Of a DNA stretch of 64,000 nt, positions 43,430 to 53,273 are shown piece by piece. The first letter of the stretch is position 1. Every line of letters begins with the position of its first letter. This DNA is from Armigeres subalbatus. Lineage: Eukaryota; Arthropoda; Insecta; Diptera; Culicidae. The notes beneath the pieces are model-generated. The model was not told where the DNA came from and ran no database searches. It saw nothing but the letters and a program-made list of their open reading frames with translations. The DNA lies in NCBI RefSeq assembly GCF_024139115.2, contig NC_085141.1, positions 404,181,612 through 404,245,611 of the forward strand, in the 5' to 3' direction. The position numbers and the translations under genes were made by a program.

Positions 43430-45985
43430 TTTAAATTTGGATTTTATTTTGATGCGATTTAAGGCAGATTTTTAATGTATTACGAAAGCTTTTGAACATT
43501 ACTCGAATTGGATTTCAATCGAATTCATATTGGAATGGTATTCTAAAATTGACGTACGTCATGGACAAACTCTCAAAAAAAAGTCGTTTCTTTATTCAAC
43601 TTCAAGAAAAATCGTATCTTCATAACGTGGATTACTCTTTGATTTGCTGTTTAGGTACCGATAAAATTGTGTCGAGCCATGAAAGGGAGCGGCAAACAAA
43701 ATCCGACAATGCCGTGAGAGTGAGAAAAAAGAAAAGTCCGGAAAAAAGATTTTTTTTTCCTCTCAAATCAGATAGCGTGATGAGAACCGTTGCAGAATGC
43801 CATCACGATGTAACCAGTGACAGCGATACTCTGCCGGTGCGAAAAGTGTAAATTTTAATCATCAGATACAAAGGCGTATACAAGCAGGCCGGAGCTTCCA
43901 GTGGATGCGCAGGTGGGTACACGGACAACTAATCTGGACAAAAAATGTTGAACTCATTTGCTCAAAGTTATCTTAGAATACATGACTAAGGTTGACCACA
44001 CTTTCCTTAAAATAAAAATGTTTTTTTTTTCTAGTCTGCCAACGACAATCTTGAAATTCGGTTTTATCAAGAGGCTTCTGAGAAGCGTATCGCTTAGACA
44101 AAATAATTACGATTTGTTACATTTACAAGGAAATGTTTTATCTTTCTACAGTTTTTTTCCAAACACATTCAGCATTCTATCCAGAAAAAAAATCCTTGAA
44201 ATCCGCTAAAAACACAAAGTCGTACATGATGATCGTTAGCTGTTGGCGTCAGTTTGAGGAATTTTTGCTGAAATCAGATCATCATTGAAACAGTGTGGCT
44301 CAAATCTTAATTTTTTTCTTGTCAAATTTTCAAGTTCTTGCAATCGCCAAAACTGGGTATAAACGCTCATACCGTAACCCTCTCTATCTTCTACCCTAAA
44401 CTTGACTAGTTCTGTCCGTTTATTGTCCAGCATGCTTTTGAAGTTTGAATATCATTATCTATGTTTTGTGTTTCTATCTCGTATCTCAGCTTCTTTCCCA
44501 TGAAACTCACTTATTGCTAATGATATTCAAGGCAATTGAAATTTCCAACGATTGCATAAATTAATCGAGTCAGGTTAAAGCAATACCCCACCTTGTAATG
44601 TTTGTAGTAACATGAAAACAGCGTACTCAGTAAGCCTAAAAGCAGTAATAAGAAACAGTTGATACAACGACAGCAGTACAAAAACGCGGATCTGGTGGGT
44701 GGTGAAGGCTGCCGTGGCAGGATTCTTTTCATTGCTGTAAATTTTGCACCATCCATATGTTGTCGTTCCGGTTTCGCTTCATGTGCGGTTGTTGGCGTGA
44801 GTCCTTTTAACCACACACCGCACCGCTTGCTGATGGAATGCTTTGCCGTAAAAGGATGAAGGACAATGCTGCTCCGGCAGCTGGAAAATTGGAACCAGGA
44901 TATTAGGACGAATGAAGCAAAATGAGAGGTGTCCTAGTTTACGGTTTCAAGTTTTGAAAATTTTATCCAAACTAGCAGATGTTCGTCGGTTACGACGATG
45001 GTTTGGCGGAAATGGAATCACTTGTAACAGTTCAGGCTCATCCAGGAATAAAGGCGAAAATCGCAATTGATTATTTTTTGTTGATTTCCCCTTTAAAAAA
45101 AAGTATTTTCAGAACGATAAAAAAACGTAGAAAGAACAAATGTGTTATTAGCCGCATGAATTCAGTATTCGCGGACGGTTGGAACTCTCTTGCGCCCTTG
45201 TTGCTGCACGTGCTTGAGCTTCAGCATCCACGATGAGCATTTGCAAATGGTGGAGAGCGTGCTGCCATAAAATGAACAGCATTACGACGGAAGTAGCCTC
45301 GCAATTGTGCATTTTGTACACCCAGCAAACCATTACTGCAACGAATTGCATACATTTTGCAACAACCGTAACCGTAACCTTTGATCCCAGACGTTTTGCC
45401 TTGGCTTAATCACGAAGGTTTGCCAATACGGCAGTGCAGTATGGTTCTGTAGCTTAAGTGCAGTGCCATGTGGAACAAATTGACTTTGTACCGGAATATA
45501 TAAATGCATTGCTCTTAGTTAGAGTGTTAAAGTGCATTAACTTTGTGTTCAATATGGCGTTCAACACAACTCTCCTCTCAACATTTTTTTTAATGAAATC
45601 ATTTTTGTATACATAGGAAACTATAAAACTTTAAAAAATAAAAAAAAACTATAAAAGATAAACATTCGCATAATCAAAGTGTTTTAATGTACATTTCCCA
45701 ACACTGTCTGTGTCTTTATCAAATGAAGTGAGGAGCAGGGTGCCGGTTTGCTCGGAGAAGTATTCAAGAGAAGGTGTAAAAACTTCTCTTTCTCGATTTG
45801 TTAGCCAAGTGTATCGTGCAGAAATACACTTTCTCTAAGTATGAAAGAGCGTGCCTCAAACCCACTCTTCATCACACAATTGTAGGCTTGTTTTATTTAT
45901 TTGTTTTGTTTGTTAAAAATTTATTCATCTGTCCCAACGTTTTATATTATTAACTAATTTAATAATTATTAATAATTATTAACTA
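43430..45985. other. No recognised gene
   Basis: The longest frame (119 codons, 43492-43851 plus) is rich in Lys, Arg and Ser, has no signal peptide or domain, and begins in the satellite flank. Other frames are shorter. No transposon terminus was recognised. It may be host intergenic or intronic DNA. Confidence 0.35.
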
Positions 45986-45987
45986 AT

Positions 45988-46445
45988 ATTAACTAAATTA
46001 ACACTGAATTGTACAGCTTGTTCGAAAATCTACTAGACGCCAACCAGCCCACCAAACCCAAACAAGTTTTCCACCTACGTAAACATTCGGATGGACACTG
46101 TAACCGGCTGATATCCAAATGACGTTCTGTGGAATCTAGGTTGTAGCAGATTCGTGTAACGCGGCAGCCTTGAGGGTGTACGGAAATCCAAAAATGACAG
46201 TAGTCAGTTTCTCCAGTTAGAAGCTTCCCAACAAACAATGCTTGCTGGATCTTCCTTCGGCGTTGTAACGTGTCCAGTCCTAGAAGTCTTCACCGGTCAG
46301 GATACGGTGGAAGATTTTAAGAATCTCGCCAGGTCAAGTTTCGCAGGGCTAGTCGAATAAATCGCTTTTGCATGCGTTCAATCCTTAAACGCCATGAAAC
46401 CTGATATGGGGCACAATTAGGGCCGGATTTAGCACAATCAGGGCC

Positions 46446-46481
<36 letters not shown>

Positions 46482-46762
46482 AAATCTTATGTACCAAAAC
46501 CAACCTTTTTTTGTACATTTTGGGGCCCCCACAAGCTGTCGGCCCCGGGGCCCCCTTCCGGCTAAATCCGGTCCTGGGCACAATGAATACATTGAGCAGC
46601 GCTTGGAAGAGTTCCAGTCTTCAATTGAACGTACAATAAAATACAGCTTCAAGTCATCCGAATATACAAGCTTAGAACCACTTCGAAGTAGCTACGTCAC
46701 GTCGTTGAAGAACAATGAGAACAAGAGAGGACCGAGATTGCTTCCTTGCGGGACTTTATACG
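45988..46762 (-). pseudogene. Jockey-type reverse transcriptase, catalytic and C-terminal part
   Basis: Minus-strand frame 46762-46585 contains KVPQGSNLGPLLFSLFFNDV and LVYSDDLKLYF (the YxDD box as YSDD). After the MITE, 46409-46317 reads APYQVSWRLRIERMQKRFIR LALRNL. Then 46300-45993 gives LLGLDTLQRR and LFVGKLLTGETDYCHFW. About 100 residues expected between these two parts are missing, so an internal deletion pre-dates the MITE. Stops and shifts show it is dead. Confidence 0.7.
46418..46576. mobile_element. 159 bp hAT-like MITE with a G22 tract
   Basis: A perfect 8-bp duplication GGCACAAT flanks it (46410-46417 and 46577-46584). Terminal repeats of about 16 bp: TAGGGCCGGATTTAGC at the left and GCTAAATCCGGTCCTG at the right. 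An 8-bp target with CAGGrCC-type ends fits the hAT superfamily. The interior is extremely GC-rich (G22 at 46446-46467 and C-rich runs) and codes for nothing. Confidence 0.75.
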
Positions 46763-46764
46763 TA

Positions 46765-47980
46765 GCGGAGGAGGTTCGGTAGTGGGCACCGTTCGGTTAT
46801 GGGCACCCCTATGTATCTTTTGATAGATAAGAGATGCTGTCATAATGACAACCGTCATTTGTTTGCTATAATAGCATGATGTTTTGTGCTCAATATCAAA
46901 CCGGATGGGCATCTCTACTTTGAACTAGAAACAAATATTTTTTTTGTACAAGAAAAACAACACGAAAGTTTTTATTTGCCTTTTCAAAGTGTCATAAATT
47001 GAAGTGATTTAATTCAAAAAGTGAGTTCATATGCGTATTTACACAGTAAATTTAATCTATTTTGAGGCCCAGTGTTGATTGCCATCAACATTTTAGCGGG
47101 GAATTTTTTTTCTCCACATTCCAGAAAGGCTGCGAAATTCGGTTATGGGCACCCTAATTTTATTGATAAATCATTCAATATCGTTTTAGTTGTCCCTTAA
47201 CTTATTTTTAATAACGTTTTTATGCAGTTTTTATAATTATTTTGACATAATTGTTCGAAATAAGGAGTTTATTTAATATTTTTGTTCTTTGGGCATGTCT
47301 ATCTATCATACACACACTTTTTAAAACAAAGCGTTGACCGATTTGCTTGCAACAAGTTGTATTCGACGGGGAATGTTTTCCAGTGTTTTCTATTGAAAAT
47401 TGGTCAGATCGGACTATGGGATCAAAATTTATGGCCAAAATATTATTTTTTGAAATGAACGAGAAAGGCACTATTGCCGCTAGGGTGATCAATCAGGATT
47501 TTTTTGACTGTGATGCATACCAATAAAACGTAAATCAATGTAAAATTGAAACCCATTCACCTAAAGTGCTATTTTAGACCTTTCTTATGTGATTTTTTTC
47601 AACATCCTCCTTAATTCACCGAGAGAGACATCATCACTGCTAGGTGAATTGATTTGAGTTTTTTAGTGTCTCCTGGCTTTTAGAATGAATAAACTATTCC
47701 TTGTCTCTAAATCTGGGTGGTTTTTATTCATGCTTCTTTGTTTTTAACGAAGTTTTCAAGGGTGCCCACAACCGAACCACAAAATGAAAATGTCCAAAAA
47801 TGTCAAATTTTCTAAATTGTCAATATTTTTTCCAAATCGATGAAATCATACTAATTTCTTTGCTAGTAGTAAGGTTATACGTTTAGCTTTCTATTGCTAT
47901 GCAAATGTCGACATAAGATCAACCAGGGCCAAAGTTATGGACAAAACAAAAAAGGGTGCCCACAACCGAACCTCCTCCCC
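46765..47980. mobile_element. 1.2 kb TA-flanked element with GGAGGAGGTTCGGT ends
   Basis: It starts GCGGAGGAGGTTCGGTAGTG and ends CCACAACCGAACCTCCTCCC plus C, with TA at 46763-46764 and 47981-47982. A second inner CGGTTATGGGCACCC/GGGTGCCCACAACCG pair lies near 46793 and 47760. No transposase is seen. The interior (about 47220-47680) holds decayed pieces of the 0.72 kb MITE family (CTTGCAACAAGTTG, CGAGAAAGGCACTATTGCCG). Confidence 0.65.
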
Positions 47981-48272
47981 TATTAAAAAAGCCCAGATTA
48001 ATCCACCTAACGGTGATGGCGCCTTTCTCGCGCAAAAGGTAATAAATGTAGCCTTTACGCTTACACCTCGATGATGTACAAGAAAGGCAAAACAGTTACA
48101 CCGTCTAATGTTATGATAGAAAATTTACACTACTAGACGACAGATGGCGCTGCCAAAAGTTTCTCGAATTTCCTATGTTCGAATTTTGACTTTCGGTCAA
48201 TTTCATAATACTATGAAACTGAACGAATAGCATACTTACGCCTAAATGCGTGCAACACGAGCATCTTTATAG

Positions 48273-50695
48273 CAAGGATGCCAGATTTGAAGACATGTCT
48301 TCAATTTGAAGACATTTGAATCTCTGTGAAGACATTTATTTCATGAAGACATTTTGAAGACTTTTCAAAATATTTGAAGACTTACCTTCTTATTTAAAGA
48401 TACTTGAAGACAATCAATAAGCCAGCAAATATAAAATATAATTTGACTACTAACTTATAAATTTTGCGACTTCTAAATGCAGATAATATAAATATTTCAA
48501 AAGTTATACATAATAGAATGATGTTTCGGGCTTAACATTTCAAACGTAAAAACACATTTACACTAGCCGGTTGACATTTTTTAGTGATGTGCTGGTAAAA
48601 TTCCCGATGGCAGCATTCGTTTAAATTTTCCTTGGTAGCATGGCGTTTTCAAAGTGTCTGGTTAAAAGGTATTGCGATCATTGTATCAGAACGCAATGAC
48701 CGATCTAATTTATTTCAAACGGCAAAAACAAAATAGAATTCTATTATGACTTTTTTGGCTGAATCAATTTTTTAAAATTTTTATAATTCATCTGATCTTT
48801 TCGGTATTTCCAAAATACCCGTCGAGAATGAGAATAAATTTTGAAAAACTCGATGAATTTTCCGTGGATTTTAAAAATAATTTTCAGTGAAAATTCATTT
48901 AAAAAAATTAATTCGTGTAAAATAAAGAGAATTAACCATGAAAATTTTGAGGATTTTTTGATGAAAATTCAAGAGAATTGAAATTGAAAATTCTTCTTAA
49001 ATTATCTTGGAAATTTATAACAATTTCAGTATGGCCAAATAAAGGGATTCACCCAAGGATTCACCCAAAATTGAAACGGGAAATTCATCTTTATTTACAC
49101 AAACAAATTTCTAAGTTCTTGTGGGAAAATCATCTGAACTCCCACAAAGAATTCATTTTCATTTCCACAAGAAATTTGTATTGAATTTTCGTGGGATGTA
49201 CTCTGGATTTGTATTTGAAATTTTTGGGATGTCTCTTCGGATTTTCTATGTACCACATTTTACGGAAAGTTCTTAATTTCCACAGGAAATTATTTTCAAT
49301 TTTCTCAGAAAATTTTCTTTAGTTTCCATAGAAAATTCTTACGAATGTCGACAAGAAATTGAAATTTTTCTGGTTTTAAATGGATATTTCTCAAAATAGC
49401 CACGGTGAATTATTTTTAATTTGTACAGGAAAATCTTTTGAAAAAAAGTTTATAGAAATTTCATAAAGAAATCCTTTACACTTTCTTGTTGAATTCTTCC
49501 TTGAATTCCTTTGGTGTTTTTTCAAAAAATATCTTTGAGCACTCTTCCAGTATTTCAACTGGAAATCCCTCTATGAATTTCTCCAGTAAATCCATCTCTG
49601 GAATTCTTTTTGAAATTCCCCTTGAAGTTCCTCCAGGAATTCGTCCAGCAATTCTCAGAGATTTTTAAGAAAATTTCTCCAGAATTTCCTTTGGAAGTAC
49701 ATCTAGGAACTACTCCATAAATTTTTCTATTTTTCTTTCCATAAGTTTTCTCCGTAGGAATTCCTCCGCAGGAATTCCGTCGGAAAGTCCTCCAGTCGTT
49801 CCTCCAGAAATTCCTTATTTTGTTTCTTTCCCGACATTCTCCAGTAGTTCTTCCAGGAATACCTCTCGAAGCTCCTGCAGGCATTCGTTCGGAATTTCCC
49901 AAGAATCCTCTCGAATCTCCAAGAATCCCTTCGGAAGTTTCTCCAGGAATTCTTCTTGATGATGTTCCAAGAATGTTGCCGATAGATTCTCCAATAATAC
50001 CTCTACAATTATACTCTAATATTCCTCTGTTATTTCCTCCAGGAATTCTTTCTCAAATTCCTGCAGCAATACCTCAGGAAGTTCCTCCAAAAGTTATCCA
50101 GAAATTCCTTCAGAAATTTCTTCAGGAACTACACTGCAAACTCTTTCAGTAATTGCTCAGGAAAACCCTCCCGGAATTCTTCCTGAAAATCATTCAGAAA
50201 TTCCTCAGGAATTCCTCCGGAAGTTCCATTAGCATTTCAGGAGTTTCATTAAGAAGTCTCCGAAAAATTCATCAGGAATTTATCCTGAAGTTTCTGTAGA
50301 AATTCTTCCGGAAGTTCTTTCAACAAATCTAGTGGAAGTTTCTTCAGAAATTCCGAATCCTTACAGGCAATTCTTCAAAAATAAATTCAGAAGAATTCCA
50401 CAAAGAAATTTAGTTAGAAAAATCCGTTGGAATTATAAATATTTAAAGACTGATTAAAAAATCCAAGGGAAAGTGATTGTCCTTACTCATGAAGATTTAA
50501 AGAATATTCTTTTCAATTCTAATAATTTGAGTGTTAAAAAATAAACGATTCATAAAACAAGGAGATGATTCAAATTATAAACTTATTGGATTTTGATTTT
50601 TTTTTCACTGATAATCATTATTTTGATATTGAAGACATTTGAAGACATTTTTACTCGACTGTGAAGACATTTGAAAATATCCCCTGGCATCCCTG
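48273..50695. mobile_element. 2.4 kb hAT-like element filled with GAATTCC satellite
   Basis: A perfect 8-bp duplication CTTTATAG flanks it (48265-48272 and 50696-50703). The ends are CAAGGATGCCAG and CTGGCATCCCTG. GAAGACATTTGAAGACATT words repeat just inside both ends, as expected for subterminal transposase-binding repeats. Copy 2 of the host MITE has the uninterrupted site. There is no transposase; about 1.5 kb of the interior (48850-50350) is the same GGAATTCC/TCCTCCAGG-type repeat as at 3600-4450. Confidence 0.8.
49480..50350. repeat. GGAAGTTCCTCCAGGAATTCC-type satellite inside the hAT-like element
   Basis: Degenerate 24-bp-like units with GAAATTCCTC, GGAAGTTC and TCCTCCAGGAATTC words. 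Frames through it are repeat artefacts. The unit matches the cleaner array at 3628-3850. Confidence 0.65.
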
Positions 50696-51145
50696 CTTTA
50701 TAGTGCGATGAAACTCTTAATGGGAAGCCACGGATAAAATATTCATAGATGCAAGGCATTTTTCATAACACATTATTGTTCTATGTGACTATGTCTCATC
50801 ACTATTTTAATATTATCTATTTTTTGCAATTTGCAATTATTATGAAATTCAATAGTGATCAACAGCGTTTTAGTCTCAGTCGGATGCAACTTGTTGCAAG
50901 AAAATCGGTTAAGAGTTTCTATGTGAAAATTTGGCTAATGTTTTTTATGGCATTTTGTGCACACACACACGCACACACATACACACACACACGCACACAC
51001 GGACAGACAGACATTTGTTCAGCTCATCGAGCTGAGTCGAATGGTACATAACACTATGGGTCTCCGGGACTTCTATCAAAAGTTCGAATTTGGAGTGAAA
51101 TTATAGCCTTTCGGTACAACTTAGTTGTACGAGAAAGGCAAAAAG

Positions 51146-51350
51146 TCATCGAAAGACAGGAGCAAATTTTCACACGCAATGCTCTGCCAGTTAAATACGA
51201 ATTCAGCCAGAACAGTAGTTGTACGGAGAATCCAAGTCGAGATAATTAACAAAGGTACGGTTGTCAGTGTAGAGAGCAAAATGACAATTTGTTGTTAACC
51301 AAAATGCCTGCATTAAGCTGCATTCAAAATCTTTTATGTAAATAAGTTGC
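51146..51350 (-). pseudogene. Jockey-type reverse transcriptase, upstream piece
   Basis: The minus strand reads LSRLGFS and WLNSYLTGRALRVKICSCLS just before the MITE boundary. This is the segment that precedes the VPQGSNLGPLLF box in Jockey-type enzymes, and that box is found at 46750. The two are now 4.4 kb apart, so the intervening DNA is inserted. The piece has stops and a frame change relative to the downstream part. Confidence 0.55.
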
Positions 51351-51399
51351 TGTGAGTGCCTAAACATATTTTTATACACAACAGCAAAACACATGCGAC

Positions 51400-52104
51400 C
51401 GAAAATATTCTCACTCTTTATCGATCATGTGGCCTAATTCACACGCACGTGTAAACGCTCTCGAGTGTGAATCAATACACTTCTCTTTACTCGTAAAATC
51501 ATTACACATTGCAAGACGATGTGCGAGGAATAGCCAATCCTGGTGAACAGTGGCGCCGAGAGTGGGTGGGACAAGTAGGACATGTCCTACGCATGAAAAT
51601 ACCTGGGTAGGACAGTCGAAGCATTGTCCTACCCATGATTTTGATAAGAACATACCATATAGATAACTAAAAGACCTAATACTGTTTAATTTTCTTATTA
51701 TTAAATTATTTTTTCGTTTCGTCATTCTTATGCCTCAATAATGTTTGCGAAAATTTCCGGTGGGCATTTATATAAAAAATATGATTGCAACGGAATTCAA
51801 ACCCAGAACACCAACAAAAATGGCGCTGTGTTGCGCTCACTTTAGCCTGCTCAACTGCTTATTTATTAGGAAAAGATTATATCTTCCATAAAGACTAACT
51901 TTGTTGGCAAATGGGGAAGGCACGAAAAGGATGAAACGGGCGAGAAAACGAGCAAATCAACTTTTCGTTGCACTGACAGTGAGTGAAAAATAGTTATCAC
52001 TCATCGGGCATTTTTTATTTCCCACAAAACGATTTCTCGATGAAAATTTGCGTGAGAGAGCTCCCTTTGCTCGAGAGAGTGAGTGGGCATTATAATCCCT
52101 GATC
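51400..52104. other. No recognised gene; possible hAT terminus at 51548
   Basis: CAGTGGCGCCGAGAGTGGG at 51548 resembles a hAT terminal repeat, and GTAGGACA/GTCCTAC words repeat just inside it. No matching opposite end was found. The 104-codon minus-strand frame here has no family resemblance. Confidence 0.3.
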
Positions 52105-52460
52105 TTCACATATCACTTCTCGCTTCTAGCTTTTCATTTCTCACGTCTCATGCCTCATAACTCACTGCTCACTTATCACTACTCTCTCTCACATCTCACT
52201 TTAGACTTCACACATCCCACTTCTCACTTATAATTTCCCAATTCTAGCTTCACTTCACTAAAGTCAATTCTCACTTCTCATTTTTCAGTTTTCACTTCTC
52301 ACTATTATTTATCATTTTCACTTCCCACTTCTCATTTCTCACATTTTATTTCTAAGAAATGTGAAAAATGCCTCATTCCTTACTCCGAGCTGTACACTTC
52401 ATGTAATTCTCACTACTCACTTCTCAATACTCACTTTTCACTACTCGCAACCTATGCATT
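52105..52460. repeat. CACTTCTCACTTCTC-type simple repeat
   Basis: Pyrimidine-rich strand of loosely repeated CACTTCTC/CTCACTTTTC words, the reverse complement in composition of the tract at 6205-6475. Confidence 0.6.
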
Positions 52461-52935
52461 CGTTTTTCAAATATTCGGCCAAATGGAATATAGAAGCTTG
52501 GACTTAAAGCCTGATTGCAAAGGTAAATAAAATTCAAAATATTTGTTGTTGATTTAAGCTAGAAATGAGAAACCTAATATGCGACCCAAAATCTAAAGAT
52601 GCAACGGGACGGGGACGGGTATACCCCGGTATTTTCTTCAGTGGTATTTTAATCAAACAACTCGGTTTTCTAGTGTTCGATTGAAATGTAGTCGATTTAT
52701 GAAAGTTGGGGATATGATTGGTATGATTTATTTTACTATTTCCATCTATTTACATATTCATAAAATTCTCATTATTTTTACGAATCAGGCTCATTCGTAG
52801 TATAAGCGAAAAGCGGCGAGGAAGTTATTAAATTGGCTAGGTACAGGTTAGTTTAGCTAAGTTTAGATTGACTGTACATATCAAATATCGAACTGAATGA
52901 TTTTAGCTCCGTTATGCATTTCTGTTTTTTTAGCC
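52461..52935. other. No recognised gene
   Basis: AT-rich DNA between the simple repeat and the 3' end of the CR1/L2-group element. Confidence 0.35.
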
Positions 52936-53273
52936 TTTTTTTTTTTTTTTTAATGGCCCGCCACTTTCCCCCACACCAAGAAGCTCTAATTTGAACTTCC
53001 TGGTAATGGACGCAACTATCTCAGCTTATTAACTGGCAACAAAAAAAGCAAAAATATAAGAATAATTTAAATTTAAAAGCTGAGAAGATAAACAACTATG
53101 AATCTAAATACGAGAGTGAAAATTACTAATCAAAGTTTCATAACAGAATCCCAGTGGAGATAGTCTCCTTTTAAGGGATCCAGATGAATGAAAATAGCAA
53201 ACGAAAAACTAAATCGTAAATCAAAATGAATACATCTACAGAGAAACTAACTTGTTCGTAATGGCTTTAACAT

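Larger units (their letters stand above)
47992..51139 (+). mobile_element. 0.72 kb MITE family, copy 1 (split by hAT-like element)
   Basis: The left part 47992-48272 starts CCCAGATTAATCCACCTAAC, then GGCGCCTTTCTCGCGCAAAAG. The right part 50704-51139 ends GTTGTACGAGAAAGGC. Together they are 717 bp and match copy 2 (56492-57213, opposite orientation) along their length. The flanks AAAAAG (47986-47991 and 51140-51145) may be the target duplication. A (CA)n run and TTCAGCTCATCGAGCTGA lie in the right part. It is non-coding. Confidence 0.75.
45988..51350 (-). mobile_element. Jockey-type non-LTR fragment split by nested DNA elements
   Basis: Three separated minus-strand pieces of one reverse transcriptase remain: 51350-51146, 46762-46585 and 46409-45988. 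DNA between them is occupied by a 0.72 kb MITE (itself split by a 2.4 kb hAT-like element), a 1.2 kb TA-flanked element and a 159 bp hAT-like MITE. The fragment is truncated at both ends. Confidence 0.7.

Noticed and set aside
42310..43475. Several overlapping long open frames (up to 181 codons) of Trp/Gly/Leu/Asp repeats
   Set aside because: They are read-through of a stop-free 10/11-bp satellite, open in all three plus frames, with no conserved domain.
43492..43851. 119-codon plus frame rich in Lys/Arg/Ser
   Set aside because: No domain, no signal, no supporting splice sites, and it starts in satellite-edge DNA.
51548..52100. hAT element beginning CAGTGGCGCCGAGAG
   Set aside because: No matching opposite terminus or 8-bp target duplication could be found.
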